Below are positions 23,001 through 32,610 of a DNA stretch of 64,000 nucleotides, piece by piece. How positions within the stretch are numbered: position 1 is the stretch's first letter; the number at the start of each line of letters is the position of its first letter. The notes under the pieces are model-generated. The model was not told the origin of the DNA, searched no databases, and saw nothing but the letters and a program-made list of their open reading frames with translations. Made by a program: the position numbers and the translations under genes. The stretch covers positions 1,922,001 to 1,986,000 of the forward strand of contig JAGPXD010000004.1 of assembly GCA_020746995.1 (NCBI GenBank), given 5' to 3'. Source of the DNA: Plectosphaerella cucumerina. Lineage: Eukaryota; Ascomycota; Sordariomycetes; Glomerellales; Plectosphaerellaceae.

Positions 23001-24916
23001 CTACGGCGCCCTCGCCAATGATCTTGATGCTCTGGTCATCGAAGCTGACACGAGCACTCTTCTTGCGCTGTACTACTGGGTCTTCCGAGCCATTAACCGA
23101 GGCAAAGGCCGAAGTCTCGGACTCGTCACCTGACGGCGATGCGCCTCTCGAGGGGCTGGTTGAATGCTTGAGAGCCGACTTGCGAGGCGAGACAGATCGT
23201 GCGGGGGGCTCGTGTCTGACGACCAGCTGGTCGGGAGTCACTGCGAACCTGGGCGTTCGGACAGGGCTGTTTGAGGCTTCACGCGCACCCCGCACACTCC
23301 CGCGGTGCTTGAGGATGGAAGCAGGGGAGGGCGTGTGCCGCTCGACTGGACCTTCTACCATGGTGCTGCTCGTCGAGAGTGTCGGGGGTTGGACGGGAGG
23401 GGAGGGCCGTGGAGAGGGGGCTGATCTCACAGGCGCGATCTCCTCCTCTTCTTCCTCCTCGTCCTCGTCGCTATCGGCGGCGAACCGGGACGGAACGGGT
23501 GCGGCATTGTCCGAGTCGTCCTCATCAGACTCTTCTCGAATCGCAGAGGCCCGGCCAACGCTGAGTGTCCCTGGGTGAGGCAAGACTGTGGCGCCATCGG
23601 TTCTCCTAACGTCCTTGGTGACAGCAGGTTGCTCGGGCTCTGGGCTGTCTGTTGGTTCGGGGCTTTGCGAAGCGACTTGTGGTGCTGTCACGGGCGGGGG
23701 ATGGTGAAGCGTTTTCGGTTCCGGAGATTCGACCTGCCGACTGTGTTGATCATTTTGCGGCTGCTTTCGTGGCACAGGTGAGGATGGTTTGGGCGAGGTT
23801 GGCTTTGACGTGGATTCTGGGCTTTCCACGGCTGTGCCCTTGATCCTGGCGACAGATCCCTTGGCGAGGTGAGTACCGCTCCTGGAGACGCCGGTGTGAT
23901 GCTGCGGCTGGGGCTGGACCTGGGCCTGGGCCTGGGCCTGGAGCTGAGGTTGTTGTGCCTTCTTCTTCCTGGCGGGAGCTTCGTAGACCTCTCTGACGTC
24001 GTCCTCCACCGGTGCTGCTCGAGGCACCATCCTCCTAGAGTTGGGGTCGTAGACGAGGGGCTGATCCGCGGAGGGATTTTGGCGGCGGTGTGCAACATAT
24101 CGCTGGCTTTGTGTCACTGAGGGCGTTCTCTCAAAGACTGGAGATGCGGGGGGCGACATGGCCTGAGCGCCGCGGGGGTATGAAAAGTTGATAGAAAGAG
24201 TTGGGCTTACGGCTCCGGCGCGGGGGTCGGTCGGTTTGGTTGTCGTCGTCGTCGCGGTGCGCAGGGCGGCATCGGATGTTCTGATGTTGGCGGTGTCGCC
24301 TTCAGTGGCAGCGCCGAACCATGACCCGGCCCCGTCCTTCTTTTTCTTCTGGCTGGCGACTCTGAAGGGCTGTGTGTACAGGTTAACTGAAGGCTTCGAA
24401 TTGGTCGCCCTACCATCGTCGTTGCGCATGCTTTCAGGAATGGAGGGGACGGGCGGGGGCTCCTCGTCGTGGTTCGAAGCAGCAGAAGCAGCGGCGCGAT
24501 GCGGCGATGGCGAGGGGGAGCGGAATGTGCGCTCGGTCATGGAGCTCTGGCTGGGCGATCTTTGCATGTTTCTCCTGTGGTCACCGCGGTAGGCGCTGCC
24601 GTTGGATGACTGTGATGCGCTCCGCCGCATGGTCCGTTTTGTCTGAACCTCGCCGACATTGATTGGCGTTGTTGGGCGCGCACGCAGGGCGGCAGCAGCG
24701 GCGGCCGAGGACAGGGAGTTGTCGGATTCGCGGCGGCCAAAGACGGCGGCGGCGGCAGTAGCGGCGTTTGGGTCCGCGGTCGCAGCAGTCAAGGGCTGTA
24801 GGGAGAAAAGTAATGTCAGAATCGATCATGTCGCGTCCAGTTGACGTTGGGAATACGTGGGTGGGTGGTCATACCTGCGGCGGCTGCCTACGCTTCTTTC
24901 GCATGCTCCCAAACAT
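20056..24916 (-). CDS. Large, mostly disordered protein of unknown function (1593 aa)
   Basis: Exon 1 is only 42 nt (24916-24875) and encodes MFGSMRKKRRQPPQ. A 79-bp intron (24874-24796, GTATGA...CTACAG) follows. Exon 2 (24795-20056) is one open frame of 1579 codons beginning PLTAATADPNAAT. Splicing is needed because exon 2 has no nearby ATG in frame. After an Ala-rich start comes RPTTPINVGEVQTKRTMRRS. The body is rich in Ser, Pro, Arg, Glu and Asp with many SP/TP and RxxS sites, acidic runs (about residues 430-470) and repeated R-S-S-M/L-R segments. A short helical region (DDWEKAKSYWKGLTIEKRRQ) lies near residue 1000. The C-terminus is basic and amphipathic (KKKKFGKLRKMFGLHD). I do not recognise the family by function. 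The long frame and the non-random ends argue that it is real. A phosphorylated scaffold at the cell cortex is one guess. Confidence 0.8.
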
Positions 24917-26782
24917 GATGACGTCGTGGGCGGCGAGGCGCGCGATTGAGGTTTCGGTCGCGGTGTCGCTGCAGCAATCGATGCCGTGTCCCTCCGGGTA
25001 GAGCTGTGCGGCCGGATGCTCTCACGTGTTGACGGGAGATCAAGGAGAGATTTGCGCATGCATTTCTGCCGGATGTTTCGGGGCGGTAGGTCGGCAGGGC
25101 CGGGGGGAGCAAGTCCAGGTTCAAGGCAACAAACAAGCTAGAGGAAAGGAGCTGAGAGGAGGGAGCTGAATCGGGCAATGGAGTCGAGGAGTCGAAAGGC
25201 CGAAGAAGAATGACGGGATTCAACGGGCAACTAGAGTGGTAGAAGCGAGATAAAGTGATGGGCGCCGAGGAATTAGAAAGAGAAAATAAGGGTAGGCGAA
25301 GGATCGGAGCTGCTGGGTGAGGTGAGATGGAAAGGATGTTTTGGTGCTGGGGATGGATTCCTGGGACGACTTGATGCGGAAGAAGGCTGCAGCACTGCTC
25401 CAATCCGGACAAGGGTGCGGTGCTATTTGGCTTGGCTCTTCTAAGACCCTGGCAAGGGTTTTGCTTGGTGGTGCTGCTGCAATGGATCACTCGGGTTCCC
25501 GCGTCGCTCGCTCTTCGATGCGGGCGAGCGAAGGGAAGTCGCGGCCCGATGGAGCTCGGGGTGCCGACAGGGTTATAGCACGGACACAAACGGGCAGTTC
25601 ATTGGCCGATCGGCAAGTGATGCGCTGTGCTGGGGCGTCGCATTGCTGGATGTGCGCTGTGCTTCGGGGGGTCCTCCGGAGTCTCTAGCGTGTCGGGCCC
25701 CCACCGATGACGACGTCGTCCCGACTCGGATGACGGATCCACTGCACTGCACCAAGACCTTGCACCTTGCACCGCGCGCACCTCAATGCCGGCTCCCGGG
25801 CCACGCCGTGGAATCTCACCTCTGGCCTCCCTCGCTTCCATTTGACGGCGCCTTTTCCAAGTGCCTCCCTCACCTCATCCATCAATCATCATCGAGTCAC
25901 GACCCTCCCTCCCCCTTCGATCCCCTCGATCGCCCCTAGAGTCTAGCCCTTTCCCAGCTGCTCCACCGCAATTAACCCGGGATCTCCTATTCCCTGCTCG
26001 GCATGAGCTTAAAACACGGAGATCGACATGCAGCCACACACCTCTCTTCGTCACTCCAGTTTCCTGCCTTGGCACGCTTTCTCACTCTTGAGGGAACCAC
26101 CGACGCGACTTGTTCATCTCGTGTGCCCACAGCTCCCACGAGCTTTCCCCCTGCCGTGTGCCCTCTGCTGTGTGTCCGCGGGACCAGCCGTCTCGTCCTC
26201 GTCTCCCCCTTGTGCCATTGGATCGCCAAAAGCCAGTCCTACATAGCCATGCAATGCCAGAAGTCGCGCGGCCGGCATCATCTTCCTCAAATCCAGCTTG
26301 GGAGCACTGACTCTTGACTCGGTGTGGTGGTGCTTTACTCCACGCGAGACACATGTTTCTGTGTTTCTGCCACGACCAGGCCGCAGAAATCAAGATGCAC
26401 ATCACAATGTCCAAGAAGGACCCATCAACACCAACGCCGGACTGCGAAACATCCTCGCTAGTCTTCGGTCCCACCGCAGCCCGTGCCTAGCACAGCCCGT
26501 CGTCCTCCTCGTCCCGTCTCTCGGCTCGCTGCTCAGGGACAAAGAGGCACCGGCAGTTGCAGAGTTCCGATGAAGCCGCACCATGCTAACAGGAGTTCCA
26601 GGTTAGACTAGTACACTAGAGCTGCAAACCTGCTCGTGCTTACATCCAAGGATGTGTGGGATCGCTGCTTTGCATCGAGCTTGACAGGTGCCTCGGATCA
26701 CAAGTAACGACAGTGGCACGGAAACGAACAGGCAGCTTCGTTTGGTACTCTGAATTACTGGGTATACTACTACTACTCACAC
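24917..26782. other. Intergenic: upstream region of the large unknown gene and 3' flank of the MDR gene
   Basis: About 1.9 kb. The minus strand near 24.9-25.3 kb probably contains the 5' leader of the 1593-residue protein gene. Open frames in 24.9-26.6 kb are short or low in complexity and occur on both strands. I see no supported gene. Confidence 0.5.
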
Positions 26783-27781
26783 TCAAATACGAACAACAAC
26801 TGCTCCAAGCCCATGCCCACTACTCCACTGCCGATGAGCTTCCTGAATCTGCTCCATGTCCCACACCTTGCGAATCGGCACTGATATCTCTCCTCTAGAC
26901 AACAACCCAACCAGCGCCTTGAAGTTGGACTGATACTCCGGCTGATCGCGGTTGATCAAGTAAAACTGCGTCCTCTTCCCACTCCATGGCAACTTGCCCT
27001 TGGCCAGGAACTTGACGACCGGCCAGGTACCGCCAGAAGGCTCCTCCCCGCTGATGGACTGCTTGTTAGCACCGAATCCAACGACGATGCCCCTGCTGTT
27101 GATCACATCGTAGGATGTGTCGAAGCTGTCGAAGCCAATTGAGTCGAAGACGGCATCCACGCCACCGAGGGCCTTCATCTCCGCCACCCAGTCCTGGTTC
27201 GTGTAGACAAAGGGAATGCCTCCCTCATCCCGGACGGCCTGGTGATTCCGCTCCGACGCAGTGCCGTACACCACCGCGCCCTGCAGCTGGGCCAGCTTCA
27301 TCGTAGCGAAGCCCACCGAGCCGCTAATGCCGTGAACGAAGATGCGCTGGCCCTTGGTCACCTTGGCGACCTGATGGACCATGGCGTACGCCGTGCACCA
27401 GTCGAGAACGAGCGCCGTGACTTGTTGGGCATCCAAGCCGGCGGGAACAGGCATGACGTGCTCCTCTGGGAGGTTGGCCAGCTCTGCTTGGGCGTCGTAT
27501 TTGGTCAGGCACGCGACCGAGTCGCCGGGGCTGAACTTGGTGCTGCCGCTGCCGTTGGCCTTGACCGTCCCGACGAGGCAGTATCCCGGGGTGAGGGGGG
27601 CTTTTTTCTGCATCGGGTACGTGCCGCGCCGCATGTTGATATCGGCTCCTGAGAAGCCGGCGTAGATCGGGGCGACCTGGACATGACGGGCGGGCGGTGG
27701 AGGGATGGTGGCTTTGACGATCTTGAGAACGGAAGGGTCTCCGTATTTGGGGATGACGACTTTGCGGATTGTTTGCGCCAT
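26783..27781 (-). CDS. Zinc-free medium-chain dehydrogenase/reductase, quinone-oxidoreductase-like
   Basis: A single exon of 332 residues with ATG at 27781. It has the MDR layout: a GroES-like N-terminal domain (FSGADINMRRGTYP, LTPGYCLVGTV) and then a Rossmann domain with GISGSVG at 151-157, FDSIGFDSFDTSYDVI and IVVGFGANKQS. The Cys residues that bind zinc in alcohol dehydrogenases are missing, so this is the NADPH-dependent quinone oxidoreductase or enoyl-reductase type. It probably reduces a quinone, enal or enone; the true substrate is unknown. It is divergently placed against an NmrA-like gene 925 bp away. This segment of the window is less GC-rich than its surroundings. Confidence 0.88.
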   Translation of the reverse strand: MAQTIRKVVIPKYGDPSVLKIVKATIPPPPARHVQVAPIYAGFSGADINMRRGTYPMQKKAPLTPGYCLVGTVKANGSGSTKFSPGDSVACLTKYDAQAELANLPEEHVMPVPAGLDAQQVTALVLDWCTAYAMVHQVAKVTKGQRIFVHGISGSVGFATMKLAQLQGAVVYGTASERNHQAVRDEGGIPFVYTNQDWVAEMKALGGVDAVFDSIGFDSFDTSYDVINSRGIVVGFGANKQSISGEEPSGGTWPVVKFLAKGKLPWSGKRTQFYLINRDQPEYQSNFKALVGLLSRGEISVPIRKVWDMEQIQEAHRQWSSGHGLGAVVVRI

Positions 27782-28706
27782 CGTAAGTGCTGTGAGGGCT
27801 GAAAAATATGGTGTGGATTGGTTTGAGAAAAGGGGGGAGGGATAAGGGATAGGGGCTGGTAGTCAGCTGGAGGCAGGTCGACCGCAGAGAGGAACAGGAC
27901 AGCCTTTTAAAAATTGATCGATCGCACCTTTCGAGGCTACAACGAAGTCAACAGAACAAACTAGATGCCGTGGTTCAGCCCTCATGTTTGTAATGCTTCC
28001 GAGTTTTGAGTCAAGGCTTAATGGCTTGACGAAACCCTCCGATGGGGGGACCGAGGCGACCTGGACACCAGGGCGACGGCAAAATGGCCTGAATTTATCG
28101 CATTGGCGCACATTTCGGTAGCAAGAGTCGTTAAAATATGCAATGCTCCAAATATTGATAGCTGGAAGCAAAATCATTATTGGTGTTGCGTGTAACACCA
28201 CGATCTGCAGGACCTAGATCACCACAAATGTTTAGCACTGTCCTTGGAAAAGAAATTTCCACTCAGCGGTGTAGACCCTGCGAGCAATGCGCATTTCGGA
28301 GATTACAGCTGGTCTGGGCTCCATTGGGGCCTTGATTACAGATAGAACAGGCGGCTCTTCAAGGGCTGGTGTGGCGATGGGGACTGGAAGCATTTCTGTT
28401 CCGCTCCAGCTCGGAAGGTTTACACCGGGACTCGGCACCCGACCAGATACTTCAATGCGAAACCGCTTGATTTCTAAGATATCAACGTTGATGTTTGGCT
28501 TCAGTGGGGATAACGAAGCACAGCAAGATGCGTGATGGGACAACACATGGCTTTGCTCCGGACCGTCAGAGGTCGATGAACAACAGCATTTTCTCTTATA
28601 ACCGTGTTGACCTCCTGCCGTTGTCGTTCAGCTACTTACTGATCAGTCTCTCTATATTCACTTTTCCAAACTACCGAAAGCTCCAATCACTCTGAACATT
28701 TCTACA
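27782..28706. promoter_or_regulatory. Divergent intergenic region between MDR and NmrA-like genes
   Basis: 925 bp between two start codons, containing both promoters. It is clearly richer in A and T than most of the window. It also contains an unsupported 104-codon minus-strand frame at 28232-28546, described separately. Immediately before 28707 the sequence is CTACAATG. Confidence 0.45.
28232..28546 (-). CDS. Possible small orphan ORF (104 codons)
   Basis: An ATG-started frame with fairly natural amino-acid composition (segments such as GVNLPSWSGTEMLPVPIATP and RRVYTAEWKFLFQGQC). I see no domain, signal peptide or splice extension, and the opposite strand is also open across most of it. It could be a small lineage-specific gene, a gene remnant or chance. 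Low confidence. Confidence 0.2.
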   Translation of the reverse strand: MLSHHASCCASLSPLKPNINVDILEIKRFRIEVSGRVPSPGVNLPSWSGTEMLPVPIATPALEEPPVLSVIKAPMEPRPAVISEMRIARRVYTAEWKFLFQGQC

Positions 28707-29757
28707 ATGTCTCTCACAAACATCATCGTCGTTGGCGTAAGCTGAGCCGTCCCCTTCACCTTTGCCCAACATCACACAACTAACAGCCCTCAGGCCAGCG
28801 GAAACGCCGGCTCCGCCATCCTCCCCGAACTCGTCAAGTCCGGCCTTAGCATCACCGTTCTTAGCCGCGAGTCCTCATCCGCCACCTTCCCCGACAGCGT
28901 TAAGGTCGTCAAGACCGACTTCAGCTCGGAGTCACTCCAGCGTGCCCTGAGTGGCCAGGACGCCGTCGTCAGCATGATCCCCATCCTCGCCCTGGCCGAA
29001 CAGCAGAAGCTGGCCGAGGCTGCTCTGGCCGCTGGCGTCAAGTTGTTCGTGCCTAGCGAGTACGGTTCAGACTCTACGGTATGTGACTCCATTCTCAATT
29101 CATGTGCTGCACCTGACGTACGTTATTTCAGAACGAAGCCGTTCTGGCCGCTGTGCCGTTCTTCCAGGCCAAGAAGGATGCCCTCGACTGGCTCAAGGCT
29201 CATCAGGACAAGATGGCCTGGACTGGTCTCATCACAGGCGCCTTCTTTGATTGGGTATGTTTGCCTCCCTCCTAGCTGCTCGGACAGCACCTAACAGTCA
29301 ACAGGGACTCAAGATGGGTATAATGGGTCTCGACCGGGCCGAAGGGTCAGTCAAGCTCATCGATGGTGGCAAGGCTCGTTTCACGGCCAGCACCGTCGGA
29401 CAAATTGCTCGCGCCCTGATCGCCATCCTCAAGAATCCTGTGGAAGCAACCAATAAGCTCGTCTTCGTCGAATCCTTCACCACCAGCCAGGCCGAGGTCG
29501 TGGCTGCGATCGAGAAGGTGACTGGCGAGAAATACTCAGTCGTACCAGTCTCTTCGCAGGCTCTGCGCGAGCAAGCCTACAAGCAGCTGCAGGAAGGAGA
29601 TATTCAAGGCGGTGGAACTTCGCTGATCATGACGTTGATCTTTGGTGAGGGCTCACTGGAGGACCACACGCATGTCGAAGGTGGTCTGTGGAACGCCCGC
29701 CTGGGCTTGAAAAACGAAAACCTCGAGGAGGTTGTCAAGGTTGCTCTAGGGATTTGA
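28707..29757 (+). CDS. NmrA-like / isoflavone-reductase-like NAD(P)-binding protein
   Basis: Four exons: 28707-28736, 28794-29078, 29132-29254 and 29305-29757. The three short introns (57, 53 and 50 bp) all fall between codons, giving 296 residues. The first exon encodes only MSLTNIIVVG, and the intron splits the dinucleotide-binding loop, which reads GASGNAG (10-16) after splicing. Other family features are LFVPSEYGSD, LDWLKAHQDKMAWTGLITGAFFDWGLK and a C-terminal substrate domain. Proteins of this atypical SDR group are either redox sensors such as NmrA or true reductases related to plant isoflavone and phenylcoumaran reductases. The size and the WTGLITGAFFDW motif favour the reductase-like group. 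The function in this organism is unknown. The gene is divergent from an MDR reductase. Confidence 0.88.
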
Positions 29758-30579
29758 GCTCTAGGTCGTAACAACATCCGCTTTGGGGGAGAATCAGGAT
29801 TGACTGGCAAATAGCTGGTTAGCACCCGACCTGAATGGCGGCAAAAGGGTACGTTTACCAAGACAAGACATCTTATCCATCACCTGGCGCTTGTCAGGAT
29901 CTCAAGTTGAACCCTGGATCAATAGTGACATGCGAACTAGTCCGCTTCAAGTGAGCTGCCAGCATGGGTCGCCGGCGATTACTACCTACCTACGGTACGT
30001 CATCAAACTGTCAGGCGTGGGGCATCGTGGGCTGGCATCAACATCAGCAATGACAGGGGACCGTCGTCGCGAAGGCCTGAATGCCGAAGCGAGTTGATGT
30101 TCGGCCTCTGAATGGTGACGAGCCGAGACATGCCGTCTGAGGGCTGCTGACCGACCTCTTTCTCGATCATACATCACTTTGTCTTGACTGGGTTATATTT
30201 ATGCAGAGTGGATTGATACGCTGGCTCAGAACCGAGCTGAGTGACCTAGCAATGCCAACGCTGAGGCTTTGTCGAGCCAAAATGATCGCCTGCCTGACTT
30301 GTACTCCAACAGCAATCTGTCCCGCCAATCCAAGCCATGTCGAGTGTCAATACACCAGGGGGATACAGCAAGAAGTCCGCTTAAGCATAACGGGACCGCC
30401 TCCTTCCATCCTCCGATAGGCCACCACATGCGGCGACAAGTCCGTTGAGCGCAACAGAAGGCCTTCAGCAAGGTTCCCACGCGCGGGTTGCATCGTGTAG
30501 ATACCCATGTATCAGCCAAAGGGGTGCGGTCGTTTGTCGAAAGTCTGGTGTGCGAAGAATAGTGGCAAAGTGGCCTGCC
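29758..30579. other. Intergenic between convergent genes
   Basis: About 820 bp between the 3' ends of the NmrA-like gene and the CxxC-HH protein gene. No gene or structured element is visible. Confidence 0.5.
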
Positions 30580-32610
30580 TCAGGCAGAGCCGGGGTCCAC
30601 GAGTGCGCCTCCCTTTCGAAGCTCAGAGTCGGCGGACAAGCCGCCACAGACGCAGCCGGGCGGGTGGTGATGATTTCGCGCCGTGTCGTCACCCTCAGCT
30701 TCGGGGTCGTCTGAGAGGAGCATGGGCGGGTCTTCTTGGTGATAGGAGCCATCGTCTGCGCGGTCGATGTCGCCTAGGTAATCCTCGTCCTCGTCCTCGG
30801 TCGTGTTGCTATCGTCGCGGCAGTGGGAGTGGGAGTCGTGGGCGTGAGTAGGTCCGGACGGAGAAGCGGCTTTGGTCGAAGTCTTGCCGCCCTTCTTAGC
30901 CTTGCGACCCTTGGACTTGGCCTTCTCCAGGAGGCGCTTCCTTTCCTCCTCCTGGCGTCGGATCTTGCGGTCCTTCATCTCGTAGTGGTGGATGAGCGCC
31001 CGGGGAGGCTCGCCGAAGATCAGCTCGTACTCGCACAGCGGGCAGATCCAGTCGTCTTCAGGCTTGGGCGGGTTGGTTTGGCGCTTGTACTGAGCATCGC
31101 GGCGACGATCGTCGGCGGCCTGCCTGAGCTCCTTGTCCAAGCGGCAGCGGTGGCTGCTCTTCTTCTTGCGGGTGGGGCGCGGTGTGCTACCATGAGTCGC
31201 CGCGCTGCTGTTATTGGCAGCGGCGAGCTTGGCGGACATGGCGGGCGATTCACGCGTCGTGAAGGTTGAGTATTTGGTGATGAATGGGGGGCGGGAAGCG
31301 GCTGGATCTGAGCCGCCGGGCCACTGGGTGCTGGGCACTTGAGAGTCGCAGGTGAAAGTGAATTGGGAGGATGCGTGTCGTGCAGCCCTGCTAACCTCGG
31401 GATCGTTTGCTGCCTTGCGGAGCAGGCTCATGAGGTTTTCCTGCCCGCTGATAGAGGTGATCTTCTCTGCGTTGGCAATGGCGCTTGATATGATGCCAGT
31501 TGGTTCGGCTGCGGAAAGAATTGTCAGCACCTAGCGAGACTTTCTGGCGGTTTCTGTCCCGCCTGCCTGCAAGGCAGAGAGTTGAAAGAGGCGAGGAAGG
31601 GAGCAGATTGGGTGAGAAATGGCCTGTAAAGTCGTCCGGGCGCGATAAGGAGTGATGGCTCACAATCCGAGGCACCACAGCGCAGCTTGTTGGTGGAGCA
31701 TCAAACAAGTGAAGGCAGGAGCTCGGTTAAGCTTTGTAAACCGGGCAACTCAGGAGCACCATACAAAGCGCGTAGTGCAGGCGGGAGGGTTGTGTGCAGC
31801 GGCAACAAACAGGGACAAAAACCAATACACACCGCGCGCAGCAGTCAGGGGCAACTTACTTGGAGATTCTGCCCATTGAGGAGCCCTGGGTTTCGCACCA
31901 CGTCCGGGCAGGCTGTTGGTCGCATCGGAGAGTGCACGTAACGGGCTCCGGCCATTTCTTGATCTTCCATACCGCCCCCTTCCAGGGCCTGAGATGCCCT
32001 GGTTGCCGCCCACAAACCCGGCAGATCCATGCTGTGGGCTTGTGGACGAGCCACCAGCCAGGTCGTGTTCGTTAGATGGTGACGTCGCGGCCGATATGCT
32101 CAATGAGTTGAGATCGTTCAGAGAGTGTATGCCGTTGAGCCCAGAGTCGCCGGCTGAGGGAATCTTGCGCTTCTTCTTGTTGTTTGTGTTCTCAAATGAG
32201 TCGTAGCCGTCGATAGACGAGGCTGTAGACGGAGGCGCCTGAGGGTTCTGTTTTGACTGGCTGCCCTTGGAGGGTGGGCTGTGCATCCGGTTGACGAGAT
32301 CCTGACGGATACCCTTGTTGTGGGATAGACGCTTAGCCATATCCTCATCGTTCTCTCCCGACTCCGGCGGGATCATGCTGGGATCCTCGTAGCACTGGTC
32401 CCGTATCACAGTGTAGTTCCTCCCAGGGCTGGGCGACGGCTCGTCTCGGACGATGTTCGGGTAGAGAAACAAAGGGCTCGACTGCTGCGAGGCTGGGGGA
32501 TATTCGATCGAGTCGGCGACGTCGGGCGACAGGCGCTCCCTCAACCGCCTCTTAGGGAGTGGGCGCATTGGGCGCTGCTGGAACAGAGAGGACAGCGCCT
32601 CTGGGGACAT
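30580..32610 (-). CDS. Conserved-looking fungal protein with CxxC...HH motif, function unknown
   Basis: Modelled as two exons, 32610-31860 and 31508-30580, joined across a 351-bp intron (GTAAGT donor, CCGCAG acceptor) to give 559 residues. The intron is long for this genome but phase is kept and its interior lacks coding character. The N-terminal half is disordered with Pro/Ser-rich stretches, KKKRKIP (a possible nuclear signal) and GRGRYGRSRNGRSPLR. The C-terminal half has DDWICPLCEYELIFGEP with Cys at about 406 and 409 and His at 424 and 425, a likely zinc site. A charged helix follows (KIRRQEEERKRLLEKAKSKGRKAKKGG). Acidic and His-rich segments and a PPGCVCGG motif end the protein. The compact CPLCEYEL...ALIHHYEMKDRK core looks conserved. 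I do not recognise a named family. A nuclear, nucleic-acid-related role is inference. Confidence 0.7.
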
